A stretch of DNA of 64,000 bases from Linnemannia hyalina. Its lineage: Eukaryota > Mortierellomycota > Mortierellomycetes > Mortierellales > Mortierellaceae. The translations under genes and the position numbers were made by a program. Of this stretch, positions 11,245 to 23,277 are shown piece after piece; position 1 is the first letter of the stretch, and each line of letters starts with the position of its first letter. The notes below the pieces were generated by a model. That model was not told where the DNA came from, did not search any database, and saw only the letters and a program-made list of their open reading frames with translations. Where the stretch lies: assembly GCA_019671135.1 (NCBI GenBank), contig JAHRHY010000001.1, forward strand, positions 620,001 through 684,000, in the 5' to 3' direction.

Positions 11245-14200
11245 TTACATGACAACGGAGAGTTGGTAGGTCCGCGGTCCCTTCTTCAGCAAAAAGTTTT
11301 GGTGGTTCAGCGTATCCAGGAAGGCCATAAAGCCTCCTGTGATCCCTCGCAGTTGCATCCCCTGAAAGGTATTGTACAACTGGTCCTGCGTGAACATGTT
11401 GCTCGACTTTTCAAACGCAATTCTCTGCAGCTCCGCGACGTATCTTTGTAAAGCGGAAAAACAAGGCAAGAGGTAGAATGAGTGTCAGGTTAAGACACAA
11501 GAGCAAAAAAGGTACAACTCATAGTAGGAATAATATCGATGATGGCAACCATACCTTTTCATGCTGGCGCCTTTGCCTTGGCCGGATTGACTTTGACCTT
11601 GACTGCCGAGATGGCCGTCGTTAGGCCCAAAGGCGTCCCTCAAACTGAATGTCCTATTAACCCGAAAAAGTTTTCCATTCAACAGGCTTCTTAGTAACTG
11701 TGAGGTCCGCGTATTTTTTTTTTTTGGCAGTTACAGCAACTTTGATAAAATCTTACATGATCTCAATCACATCCATGGCATCCCTTCGTGTGACGACCTC
11801 GCGCAGCTCCATGCGGGCTTTGGCCTCGGACATCCTGATCAGAGACTCCAGCTGCCGAGTCGTCACAGGCGTGCCATCAGGCGACCGATGCTTGGCCCGG
11901 AGCATTAGGTAGAATTCCTGCAAGACCGCGGCTGCCTCCCGGGAGAGTCGTGGATGCACATACTGTCGTGCGTAAGCAATGTACTTTCGGAGTAGAGGCA
12001 GAGGAATGAGCTCCATATTATCTTCGCTCGTCATTCGCAACCGTTCCTCGAGAGGAAGGCTCATATCTGCCTTCACTCCACTTGCCTGAGAGGGATCGAT
12101 TTCCTGCGACGTATTGCCTCTAAAGGCTGGTGCGGTTGCCGCATTTCCGGAATGAAGCGCCATAACGTGTCTGGAAAGGTACTGGTCCATCTCGCCGTCG
12201 GGTTTGTCCATCAGGATAAATATCAGATCGAATCGTGAAAGAAGCGCCGTGTTCATCTTCAGGTTCTCCGCAACCGTCTTGGACATGTTGTAGTGCCCAC
12301 CGACAGGGTTGGCCGCAGCAATCACACTGGTTCTCGCGGGCAAAGTACAAATAATTCCGGCTTTCGCAATGCTGATTGACTGTTGTTCCATGGCCTCCAG
12401 AAGCGCGTTGTGATCTGTTGTCATCTTGTCGAATTCGTCAATACAGCAGCATCCCTGGTCTCCAAGAACAAGCGCGCCTGCCTCCAATGCGAAGTCGGAT
12501 CCTTTGCCTCGAACAAGGGTTACTGTCAGACCACTTGTCGATATTCCACTGCTTCCACAGACATATACACCTCGAGGTGCGACCTTGACAGCGGCGGAGA
12601 GCATCTGCGACTTTCCTAGACCTGGGTCTCCAACAACTAGGATGTGGGGGTCCGAGCGAATGGCGGTTCGATCGACAACAGCAGTGCTTCTCCTTCTCCC
12701 CCCAAAGAGTCCAAAGAGAATCCCGGCCTTGACCATCTCGTGTCCGAAAATCGCTGGACTGAACGAATTAACGATCAGCTTGAACAATTGGGGTTCCTTG
12801 TGAACGTCCTCAATTGCATAAAGGTCTTTGGTGGTGATTTGGATGCTGTCCTTGCTCTCCTTGGTCCTGTCTTTGGAGTTATCGTCGTTGTACATGTCGT
12901 CATCATCCTTCGCCGTCATTGTCGCCTTTGTCAAGTAGTTAACGTCGAGGTAGAGTAGATACATGGTGTTACCAGTTTTCTCGCGTGTGTAAGCTATAGC
13001 AAAAGAAAGTACAACGAAACAGGTGTTAGCTGGTGAATGGGAGAGATTCTGACCCAGAGATAAAAAAAAAATTGGTGGTGGTAGTTGACTTACATTTCTC
13101 AGACTGCGATACTTTGACGATTCCTGTGGCCTCGACCACATCTCCAGGAATGACCTGGTCAACCAAGTCCCTAGTGACCTCACATTCGATCGTTCGCGGC
13201 ACTCTTCCAGAATCTGTCCTGTCATCCGGCAGCTTCTCTTGCAGTCTGTAAGCGGATAATAACGTCCGGTTAGTGGACCGGCCAGGCAGGTGATGAATTT
13301 GATAAAAGACTCAACAAATGGATAAACAGCTTACCGGATGGTTTGCCAGTCGACAGTCTCCGTGTCATAGCCAACGCCGCGTTGTGGGGTGAAATGCCTG
13401 CCTCTGCATCCTACTTCTGGGCATTTTGTTGGCTGAATGTACTTCGCATCAGCAAATTCTAGTGTCTGAACTCCCTGACAAGCATTGCAGGTGAATGACA
13501 TCTTTGTCGCCAGAGGTGTAACTCCTGACGTCCTGACAATTGTTCCCCGAACGCAAATGAATTTTCCTATTTGGCTCACGAAAGAGTGGCGACAAGGTTA
13601 ATTAGCTGAAAGGGGGCATAATTAGACAATCCACAATTTCTTCCGCAGCCGGTCTGAGGTTCAAACAGTATGCGGGCGTACCTATCAGGTTGGCCTTCAT
13701 ATCCTTTCCATGTGTGATCTTGTCAAGGTTACCAAGCCGCACCGTGATCGTCTTTTGGTGCTTTTCCTTTGCAGCCTTATCCCCATAGAGACCCTAAGGT
13801 TGAAAAAAAAACGACTCGGTGATGTTTTAGTCACGATCGCTTATTGTTCATGTTTTTGCCTTTAGCAAACTCCTGCAGCTAACAGTATGTCGAGGTGTAT
13901 ATTACCTGGATAGCTGCAAGGGACATGCAGCCCAAAACCGCAGTAGTTCGATGGACCACAAGATCCATCAACGCTGGGATGCTGCATTCTTGAATAAGAG
14001 CCTTCAGATTGACGACAAACACTCGCCGGCGCTCCAACTCTGCTCGTTGTTCCTAAGTTTCAAACGAATAAACGAAAAGGGTGAGTTGAAGTGAACTCGT
14101 ATTGTAACTTGTGACGAGCTCGATTGATTGGCGCCTTAGTCGTTCTTCTTACCTTTGTGAGTTCGTGAAGGTTACGAAGATGGTATCTTTGCAGGAATTG

Positions 14201-14781
14201 CCGAAACTCAGCGATCCAATGAATGTACTCGTGTTGCTCGTGGTAGTCTATGAGGAGGTGAGCGGGCGTATAGGTCAGTAAAGAGTCATCCAGCTCGCCT
14301 CCCAGAAAAGTGCATACATCTCCGAGACAAGCACAAATGTCCTTAACTTACCATCTTGCGGAAGATAGACATCCCAGTCGATCCATGGACAATTCGTATC
14401 CTTCCGTTTAGTCCGTAGTGGCGCTGCCTGTTGAGCCTGTGTAGGGATTTCGTGCGCCTGGACCATGGGCATGTTGACATCATCTTGTTCGAGTTGCTGA
14501 CCACCAAAGGTGTTATCTTGTGTCGAAGTTCTGGGTCTCTCCCATCGTTTGCCGCTATTATTGCTGTGAGCTTCAGGGTTCTGTGAGCGTCCTGGGTACT
14601 GGTTGTTCCTTGCGCCACCAACTTCGAAATCATCGTCTCCATCACTATTGTTGTCATTTTTGCCATGGTTGTTGTGCTTGCCCTTGCCTTTGCCACGCCA
14701 GGACCCGCGACCTCCATTTCGGTTGTATCCCCCTCCTCGACGAGCGTATGAGCCACGTGAATTCGACTGTTCAGGTGGCAT
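11245..14781 (-). CDS. MCM8: DNA helicase MCM8
   Basis: Nine exons: 14781-14352, 14247-14153, 14052-13906, 13793-13682, 13566-13335, 13245-13094, 12993-11757, 11653-11555, 11443-11245, for 900 residues (human MCM8 is 840). The N-terminus is Gly/Arg-rich (RRGGGYNRNGGRGSWRG), as in animal MCM8. A zinc motif C288-x2-C291...C310-x4-C315 lies in the OB region. Walker A GDPGLGKS is at 511-518, Walker B CIDEF near 573-577, and the arginine-finger motif SRFD at 642-645. The C-terminal winged-helix ends FLLKKGPRTYQL, very like MCM8 and unlike MCM2-7. MCM8 works with MCM9 in homologous recombination and replication-fork repair. It is absent from S. cerevisiae and S. pombe, so its presence marks an older fungal lineage. 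No MCM9 is in the window. Confidence 0.95.
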
Positions 14782-14864
14782 GGGGCGATTGTTCCATGAG
14801 TTCAGGTGAAGGAAGTAAGGCGAGAGAGATGTTCAAGAAAAAAATGTGAAGGGAAGAGAGGAAA

Positions 14865-14870
14865 TTTATT
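14865..14870 (-). terminator. Candidate poly(A) signal of RNase H2A
   Basis: TTTATT on the plus strand, 26 bases beyond the RNase H2A stop and only 84 bases before the MCM8 start codon. The 3' end of one gene sits in the leader/promoter of the next. Confidence 0.55.
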
Positions 14871-14895
14871 TTTGACCAGTGGCTGTGACATTTTT

Positions 14896-16497
14896 CTAAA
14901 AATCAATGACACTTCTCAGGGCCATGTCTTGCAGGAGCTGAGGCCGCGGCCGAGGGGCTGCATTCGAGGCAAATGTCGAATACTGCTTCCTCTGCTGTGC
15001 TAGGTCGGCAGTTCCTGTACTACTTTGTCCAAACAGAGCTGTAATCCTAGGCTGCGAGTTGCTTTCATCATCATCAGGCCTAGTAATCGTGCAATATGTA
15101 ACATAGTTAGCGACCAATAAGTTCAATACAAAACGAGCTACAATGAAAAAAGGAACAGGTCGAGACTTACCAGCGGACATTCTTGCCAGACTCGTCCAGC
15201 GAAGTCTTGCAGGTTGCCCAACTGAAGCGAACGATGTTCGGGTACCCAAAGATGGGGTCCATGTTAGCCTTGAGCCACGATTTCGTCTTGGGATCTAATG
15301 TGATAGTTTGGTGGTTGTCAACGTCGTTTTCTTTTGAGTGTCCAGAATGGTCCATATTGAGTCGGAATGCGAGAACATCATTTGCACGTACCACCAGGAT
15401 ATCCAGAACCGAATTCGCGGGAAATGGTGCTCCCAAGCTCCTTCTCTGCAAAGATCCAATGCCTCAACACATCGTCGCGGGTGACCTTGGCGCAAATACT
15501 GGCGGCTGAGACGATTGGGTATTTGGAGTCGGCTTTCTTGGCGACGACGATTTTGGTGACGGAGGGGAAGAGACCCTCCAGTTTCTTTTGGTATGTCTCT
15601 GGAGGTCCAACTGTATCCACATAGACCTACATTGTTGTCAATGAGAATTGGTACTGTCAGTCCAATTGATACAGTGATAGTCTGGTTGCCAGTCCTGACG
15701 GCAAAAGATATACTCCTGGAGCTTGTCTCGTACTTCTTTCAGGTTCACTCCTGAGGCGATGGTTTCCCTGATCAGTTGGATGGTGGTGTCATGAGCAAGG
15801 GCGTTCAGATTGTACTTGTCCCTACAGGTTTCATTCAGGGCAGTAAGAGGTAATTATTTATCTGTTAGATAATGCCGTTGTGAGATTCAATCTTGCCTTT
15901 GTCTCGGATCAGATGATCGACGCCAACTGATAAGAATCTAAGAGAGAGGGAGAGCTTACTTTCTCAGCATGCTGTTGGAGATGTCCATGGGCGAAAGAAC
16001 TCTGACGCTCCACCCGATAAGATCTGGCCTCGACATGATCACATTCAACAGGTTGTCTCGCTCGTCCTCCTTCAACGTCTTCGAATCTATCCAACGAATT
16101 AATTAATATTGTTACCTCACCGTTCTCTCCCTTTTGAGATCTATCCGATGGCTATGTGTTTAAGATTGTCCAAGTGCGCATTGCACAACAAGATAAACAC
16201 GCCACTCTCAATTGAAAGAGTGTACATACCGGCAAATCCCAGATCAGCCAACTCGTCCTTTTTGGAAAGGGGGCAGTAGCAGATACCGTAGACCATTGGA
16301 CCAAGAACAGGTCCTCGTCCAGCCTCGTCGACTCCGAGGATACATTCCTGATCCTTTTCGAGGCCAGTGGGCAATGGAGTAGCGTAGGTGTATGACTTGA
16401 GCAACGGGGTGGCTGTCCTTGAGGGTGGTCTGGTTGTTGTCTCTGAGACCGAGTAGTCGGCCTCTTCCATGTCGATTGTCTCGTCTTCCAGGCTCAT
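14896..16497 (-). CDS. RNH201: Ribonuclease H2 catalytic subunit A
   Basis: Six exons: 16497-16230, 16086-15960, 15821-15734, 15626-15392, 15294-15171, 15079-14896, predicting 341 residues. The type 2 RNase H active site is complete: VDEAGRGP (D57, E58), [16 protein letters not shown] and [21 protein letters not shown] and [12 protein letters not shown] match the eukaryotic A subunit. The enzyme nicks 5' of ribonucleotides embedded in DNA and cuts RNA in RNA-DNA hybrids, in complex with subunits B and C, which are not in the window. The tail carries QPRITALF, resembling a degenerate PCNA-binding box. The gene lies 114 bases upstream of MCM8 on the same strand and is divergent from the gene at 16971. 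Confidence 0.95.
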
Positions 16498-16970
16498 TCT
16501 GCCGTTGGTTGTTTGGTGTGTGATGTGCGTGTTGTTTGTTTGAATCGTTTCTTGAAAGAAAAAATAAAATAAAAAGAAGTCGCGTTGGGTCCTGCCAGGG
16601 GCTACGGTTCATTTTTTCCTCTCTTGGAAGGCGCAAGTCACGGGTCTCACCCTTAGCTCTTGAACCACTCTCTCTTGGTCTCTCCTTCCTGTCTCTCTCA
16701 CTCATTCGCTCTCTCTCTCTCTCTCCCCCTCTCACTCTTTCATTGTTTCCTCCTAGTTGCGATCGCCCTTCCTTTCATTTTTTTGTTCCATTCACCCTCT
16801 CCACTCTTTTTCACACCTCCTCTTTGTTCCCTTTTCTTCCCTCGCTCACTCACTCACCTCCAAGTCTCAGCTACTCCGATACCCACTTCCCTCTCTTCTC
16901 AGTCAATTCAAGCCATAAACGACAAACCAAACCAAACCACACACAACCTGCACTAAAAGTACAAAGCCCA
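16498..16970. promoter_or_regulatory. Divergent promoter between RNase H2A and the 16971 gene
   Basis: 473 bases separate two head-to-head start codons. From about 16670 to 16900 the plus strand is an almost pure pyrimidine tract with CT dinucleotide runs, which ends shortly before the plus-strand ATG. Its role as the leader of the plus-strand gene is inferred from the same layout at other genes in the window. Confidence 0.5.
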
Positions 16971-18662
16971 ATGGACACTTCTCGCAACAGCCAGGCCAAA
17001 CCAACCCTGCTTCCCTCGAACCAAGGATCCGAAGCCCTCCTCGGACCCACAAGACGAGACGCTCGTTCGGTCCTGCATCATCCCTACGAAGCTCTCTCCA
17101 AGGCCCATCACCACCAGCACCACAACCACTACCGCCACCACAACCACTACCTACGTCATGAACGTTATCTTCACTCGACAGCTTCAAACTCCTCCGAAGC
17201 CTGGACCTTGCCCCCCTCTCCTCATTCGTCCGCATCAACCTCGACCTCTTCCTTGGCAAGGACTGCTGAATGGCTGCGGTGGCTCATTCACTCTGCTGCT
17301 GTGAGCTCGCTTGAGTCTGTTCCCAACGATAGTACAAGGCAATTGATGCTACTGGACCTTCCCGTTGACGGCTTTTGTACAGGTAACATACCGACCGACA
17401 AATACACACATACTGTTCCCTACGCATACATTTATGAGGCGGACGGATGCATAAGCAGAATACCCAAAAAAGAAGGTTGGGGACTAGGGAGAGAAGGGAG
17501 AGAGAGGGAAGGGGACAGCATTTGAGACGGGGAACCCGGTGACCTGGATTAGGGCTGCGTCTCTGAGACCCCCGCAAGGAGAGATAAGTGGTGGAGACAC
17601 CTCTTTTTTTTTGGAAAAAGGTGACTAACAACCAATTCATGCGCTTTTTATCCCTCCTTCTTCCCGTTCCATTCTCGCTCTAACCGTAAAAAAACCATAG
17701 GGTCCCACAGCAGGTCAAACTTCGATAGGATGCCAGGAATCCGATACTACAACCAAGGAACAGAGGAAACAACAGGTCGCCCCATGTCCTCTGCTGCGAC
17801 GACCCCTCGACCTTCACAGGGCACCGCTGCCAAGAACCACAACAATGCCAACGCCAGCAATAACAACGGCACCAGCAATAGCAACAACAGCTCAAATACA
17901 AACAATACCAATACCCGCTCGAGTGCCACTCCAGGCCAGAGAACGACAACGCTTCACCAGCAATCAGGATCGCACCCTTACCCGCTTACCCCTTCGTCCT
18001 GGTCATCGCAGCCACCTACACCACCATCTCCTCCCAGTTCCCTCAGTCGATCAACTGTCAACTCTGCAACAATAGCTGCGGCAGCCAGGAGCGCACGGAA
18101 CCGAGGAGAGAGCGATGACAAGTCTGCCTCCACGTCTTCTCCCTCTTCTGGACGGCGTGGATCTTCTGCCTCCTCTACAGGATCTACCGTGGGAGCAGGA
18201 ACCCCAACTTCAGCACTGCTCTTTTCAACCAGCCAAGAGTTTCATCAAGTCTGGAGTCAGACAACGGCCTTTTTGCACCGGACATTCTCTCCAACGTATC
18301 GTGTCAGCCATCTCTACTGGGACTCGTGGACCAACGGCACTCAGAGGCGAGGACTGGAGAGGTTGAAGACGAGTGTCTTGCGAGGAGACGCTTTTCGCCT
18401 GATGCAGAATACAACAGTCCAGCTCCGGAGCCTTTGGAACAGGAGTATTGCCGAGAGTACAGCACGTGCGAGCGAAATTGAGCGGCAGGCAAAGGCAATT
18501 GAAGAAAAGACACGACAAATTCAGCGACGCGCCTTTGGAAAATCTTCGCCATCATCACCCTCGTCGTCGTCTGGATCGTCTAACGAAAACAAGAACAGCA
18601 ACACCAGCAGTAGCGGTGGCAACAAGACTGAAGAAGGCGGTCAGGAAAAACCTCGGAACTAA
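16971..18662 (+). CDS. Asn/Ser/Thr-rich protein of unknown function
   Basis: Two exons, 16971-17382 and 17701-18662, joined by a 318-base GT-AG intron in phase 1, predict 457 residues. The N-terminal half has a His-rich patch (residues about 45-65: HHHQHHNHYRHHNHY). After the junction comes a long low-complexity segment rich in Asn, Ser, Thr and Pro. The only globular-looking part is about residues 305-415, with aromatic and basic residues (FHQVWSQTTAFLHRTF, YWDSWTNGTQRRGLERLK) and a predicted helix rich in Glu/Arg/Lys (ASEIERQAKAIEEKTRQIQRR). The end is again Ser/Asn-rich. I do not recognise it; no signal peptide or membrane segment is obvious. A poly(A) signal follows at 18697. Confidence 0.7.
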
Positions 18663-18696
18663 GAGCTCTTCGGTAGTCGTTGTTTTTCTTCGTGTA

Positions 18697-18702
18697 AATA
18701 AA
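18697..18702 (+). terminator. Poly(A) signal AATAAA
   Basis: AATAAA 35 bases after the stop of the gene ending at 18662. Confidence 0.6.
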
Positions 18703-20253
18703 ATGGACATGGCCTTGATTATCAATTGGGGTTCAGCTTTGTAGCGGCAATGGTCTTTTTGTTGTACCAAGGCAAGCAAGGATCGGGTGACTGCTGGATG
18801 GTACAACTGCATTGTTTCTTAACAATCACCCATGGTCTTTGAAAATGATTCTCTCTTTTCTTCCTCCGCCTGTTTTGCAACATGTCCACCATTTGGGGGG
18901 GGGGGGAGAGGGGGTTCCATTGCCAGGATCCTGCAAAAGGTGAGAAAGTCACTCGTACTTGTAACTCACACACAGCTCACACAAGTGAAGCTACCTCACT
19001 CTTGCAACACGTAGCCAGTTTGCCAACCAGTGTACTTGTCCACTGACGCGGGGTTTTTTTTGCCTTTGCAAATATCAAGGAATGTGGCAATTGGGGTGCT
19101 TGATGTCAAGTTCTCTGGACGAAACGGTTTTCGTCGATCAGACAGTATGCTGGCAGGGATGGATGGACGTTACTGGCTGATGTAGTATTGACGCTGTTGC
19201 TATCTCCAACGACGAGTCTGTTCGGTTGGCGAGGGCGAGCAGAAAGAGGGCGTGATTTTTTTTCAGTAGGTCATAAGGATATCTAAGGACCCATCGATAC
19301 CTATCACCAACCGTGACCCTCGGACTCACAAAAAAAGAAAAGGAACTATCGCCATCCCCTTCGCATTGGCCAAGGACCAGAATATCTCCACCCCCATCAG
19401 GGAAAAGGACGAGTTTATTTTTTGACATATCCTATCAGTGGCGACGAGTTTGACCATGACGCGACAGTATCCTATCGGCTTGTTATCGGAGTTCTTGATG
19501 TCGACCCGGAGAGGGCTGTCGGTTCGTTTTCATTTCAGGACGGTATCGACGACCCTGCTACGAGACTGTCATTCGCCCGTACGTGGTTCGTTTCGGATCC
19601 GAAAGATGAGGCCGGGTCATGGATCCTCGGACGACCAGGAACAGGACAACAGGAGGTTTCTTTTTTTGCATATCGCCACACACTACTGTCCCCCCAACCA
19701 AGGCTTTTTTTTATTTTTATTTTTATTTTTTTTATTTAAGGATCATGATCCGTGTCTCCAGGACCGTATCCGTTCGTTTGCACTCAAATGGTTGCTGCAG
19801 GACTTGTGTTGGATTCATCGGACAGACCTCCATTGAAGAACGTCGCTGAAGCGTATCGCCGCACTCCAATAATGGATACATATCGGGAGCGGCTTGACCC
19901 CCACAAAAACACGGCTTCGGCGGCTACAAATTCTCAATCATTTATACGCTCACTACCGAAGCGTCCATTGCCTTGAAAATATCAATAAGCAATGAATGTC
20001 GACCTTTGGTCTGCACACAGTTTTTCAATCGGGCACGTCATGTCGTCAATGGAACTGGAAATCGAGGAGATATTGTCGCGTCAAACAACAATGTCCTGGA
20101 ACACGCGATCTCTCAATTATTTTTCTGCAGAAAGAGTCGGCTACGTGAGCTTGTCAAACAAGAATCAACTGTTTTTCTCACATCAATGTATCCAACCTGT
20201 CGGGCAGCAGGATCGAACAACGGACAACCATGCCTGCAAACCGTTATCGTCCT

Positions 20254-20301
20254 CAACAACAACAACAACAACAACAACAACAGCAACAAAAACAAAAACA
20301 A
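20254..20301 (+). repeat. (CAA)n repeat
   Basis: About nine CAA units followed by an interrupted CAG/CAAAAA tail. Confidence 0.85.
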
Positions 20302-20461
20302 CTGTGATCATCCCTAGGGGCGACTGGACATGCGGTCAAGCTTCGAAGAAAAACTAACTATCGCAGCACCCCTCGATAATCAGGACGCGATCCCCCAACG
20401 CCTTGGTAACCTCGTCAATGGCCTAAATCTTGAATAGCACTCATCGATTAGAGGGTCCACG

Positions 20462-20611
20462 TCACCCAACGTTCTCGTCATCGTCACCCTCACTACCATG
20501 AGCGGCGTGCTCTTTCTGGATTAAGAAAGCAATATCGTCCAAGTGAGCAACAGAAGCCGGAATAGCCAACTGCAACAAGTTTAATTTCAGCTCACCAGAC
20601 GTATCAGCCAT
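20462..20611 (-). pseudogene. Short coding-like frame, 49 residues, unknown
   Basis: A complete ATG-to-stop frame that reads like ordinary protein: MADTSGELKLNLLQLAIP, then VAHLDDIAFLIQKEHAAHG, then an acidic end. An in-frame stop lies just upstream of the ATG. A second coding-like segment downstream is in a different phase, and the 43-base GT-AG gap between them does not keep frame. A remnant is more likely than an intact small gene. Family unknown. Confidence 0.3.
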
Positions 20612-21583
20612 GCAGTCATTTTAACCTCTTCGATTACGACCGCCTTCAAGGTGCATCCATCCTCGCCATCAGAGCTATATTTAACAGATCGGGGGAAAGC
20701 TGTAATGGAAGGGCGGTATCGGTGCTGAAGACTCTGTTCGCGGAAAAAAATATCGATATGCGTGAAGACTTGCACGCTCAAGGATCGCCTCCTCGCCCCT
20801 TTGTAAGGCAAAGCCTATATCAACGTCTTCGACATCCACCACCTCGACAAAGAGTTGATCGCTATCAACATGTCTCCGAAAATAAGGTCGTCCAGGCCTA
20901 TGTAAAGGCACGTTTATTCTCTCTATTTTCTTCTAGTTTTTTTCTAGCCTTCTATTCACTTGAAAATGGCTGCTTGTTTGCCTGCTTGTCTATCTCGACG
21001 CACAACAAAGAAAAATAATACATGAATGCTGCCTTCTATTTCACAACCATGTAGTACCAGGTTATGGTGTGGTGTTGGTCTCTATCCACTGTCGACTATG
21101 TCTTTAGGTGATATTTTTACACGCGTGCTCTTTATGTACCCCACAGATGTCCTAGCGACCAATTGCTTTTGGTGGGGGCGGTGCTGAACACGTGCACGGT
21201 GCACAGGGAAGGGGTTGAGTGACAGGTTGGTCGTCTCTCGCCTTGCAAAAAAAAAGTCGGCTCCTTTCTCCTGTAAGTGGGTCGCTTTGGCCCTTGCTGC
21301 AGACTGCAGTCGATGCTTCTAATTTTTTTGTTAATGTCGACCGTCCCATCCGTCGACTTTTGACCGCGTGAGATTGAATTGGGTTGACCGAGACCTTTTC
21401 ACATTTTCGTAGGGTGTGGGTGTGGAAAAAGTGTTTCCCTCTCGCTCTCTTTTGCTTGTTGTTCTTCTTGTCGTTCCTAATTCGTCCCATCCAACCCATC
21501 CTTTAATCTCACTCTCTCCGTTCTTCACTCATCCATTCACCCACTACACACACTCACCTTCACGTCCACCACTACTTTCTATC

Positions 21584-23238
21584 ATGGATATCGGCTCACC
21601 TTCGCAAGCGTCAAATGCCCCAATTGTCTCCCAGCAACCCCGCGGTCAGCATGGCATGCAGCAGTCTTTCGCCGCAGGTCCGTCTCCCATCCCTTTCTTA
21701 CCCTCTCTGTCTCTTCCTCTCCCACCTACTTTCTACACCTATTCAGGATACCGGCATGCATACTACAGTTTGATAAAAACAGGACACGGCCTAAACAGCA
21801 ACGGCGAGCCAATTACACGCCCTTGTTCATATTTCTGCACAACAAGCGAACTGATAGTTGACAATACCCTTTCACCTATCTATCTATAATCATTTTTTCT
21901 CTAGAGTTCTCACCTGACGATGAGAACCACGGCATCTACGGCAGCATGATGAACTTTGGCGGTGATGTGTGCGGAACCTTGGGCGCCATCCCCTGCTGTT
22001 TTTGCTGCCCAAACCCTTACAAGGTCAGTTGTGCCCTGCCGTGCTTCCTAGTTTTCTGTGTCAAGAAGGAGGAACCTTAAAACGAAAAATATCCAGTCAC
22101 TCCGACTTGGTCGACTTTGCCCATTCGCACTTGCATATCTATCCTAACCATGAAAAACCTATTTTTTCCCCCTTTCCATGCAGTCGGTCTCGCAAGGATT
22201 CGTTGGTCTTATTACGCGCTTTGGCAAGTTTTACAAGATCGTCGGTAAGTATTTGCTTTACCTTTCCGTATCAGACTGCCATACTCCAAAGTGCTAGGTA
22301 CAGCGGTTGCACATGTATGTGTTGTTACTGTTGTTGATGAATATTTCCTTTTCGCCCCTGTTTTGTCTAGATCCTGGCTTGACAAAGATTAACCCGGTGA
22401 CAGAGCGACTTATCAAAGTCGACATCAAGATCCAGCTCGCCGACATTCCTCAACAGGTTATTATGAGTACGTCTGACCGCCTTTTTTTATCATCTTGGAT
22501 TGAATGGCTATTTGGGAGCTGTGAGAGTAAACAAAAAAATACTCAGCTAATTATTGATGTTTAATCGCGACTTTCTCCATTGTGTAGCCAAGGACAATGT
22601 CAACGTGCATATTGACTCGGTGCTCTACTGGCACATTATCAACCCCTCGCAGGCCACCTTTGGAGTCAGCGATGTGACTTCCGCCTTGATCGAAAGGTAT
22701 GCAGCGACATCACAACTGAGCTTGGGTGAAAGATATAACCTCCTTCTTGCTTCTCATGCTAATTGGTCATTTTATTGTATGTTTTCGACAAAATAGAACC
22801 CAGACAACGCTTCGTCACATTCTTGGTATGCGTGTTCTCCAAGAGTTGATCGAGAACCGTGAGGCCATTGGTGAAGAGATCCAGGAGGTCATTGACGGAC
22901 CCGCGCGTCAATGGGGTGTCAAGGTCGAGTCGGTCCTGATCAAAGACATTACCTTTTCCAAGGAGCTTCAGGAGTCTCTTTCCTCGGCTGCTCAGGCCAA
23001 GCGTATGGCCGAGTCCAAGGTTATTGGAGCGCAGGCCGAGGTCGACAGTGCCAAGTTGATGAGAGCCGCTGCCGATATCTTGAACACGCCTGCGGCGATG
23101 CAGATCCGATACCTGGAGACGATGACTGGTATGGCCAAGGGATCCAACACGCGTGTCATCTTCATGCCTACCCAGCAAAATGGTCAAGACATGACTCCTC
23201 TCCAAGCCAACCAGTGGGAGCAGATGGCTAAGCAATAG
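21584..23238 (+). CDS. Stomatin-type SPFH/band 7 membrane protein
   Basis: Six exons: 21584-21677, 21905-22023, 22184-22244, 22371-22466, 22588-22696, 22797-23238, predicting 306 residues. After a short polar N-terminus comes a Cys cluster (CGTLGAIPCCFCC) where stomatins are usually palmitoylated, then the band 7 core: GLITRFGKFYKIVDPGL, VDIKIQLADIPQQ, KDNVNVHIDSVLYW. The C-terminal part has WGVKVESVLIKDI, SSAAQAKRMAESKVIGAQAE and a tail ending QWEQMAKQ. Stomatin-like proteins scaffold sterol-rich membrane domains and gate channels. There is no long hydrophobic helix; attachment by the Cys cluster is inferred. Donors include the unusual GTCCGT after exon 1, kept because it preserves frame. 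The twin CX9C gene starts 173 bases after the stop. Confidence 0.92.
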
Positions 23239-23271
23239 GTTTATTTTTGCACACGCATTCTTGTAGTCAAA

Positions 23272-23277
23272 AATAAA
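23272..23277 (+). terminator. Poly(A) signal AATAAA of SPFH gene
   Basis: AATAAA 34 bases after the stop and 135 bases before the next start codon. Confidence 0.55.

Larger units (their letters stand above)
18663..21583. other. Gene-poor region with possibly decayed coding sequence
   Basis: About 2.9 kb without an intact gene. Several non-repetitive coding-like pieces are present. On the plus strand, 19422-19655 reads WFVSDPKDEAGSWILG and could splice to 19741 (RIRSFALKWLLQDLCW) before stopping. On the minus strand there is a 49-residue frame at 20462-20611, with a further piece near 20345-20415 reading AIDEVTKALGDRVLIIEG in another frame. Upstream at 21420-21580 is the CT-rich leader of the SPFH gene. 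I read the middle as a degraded gene or fragments of unknown origin; chance frames remain possible. Confidence 0.4.
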
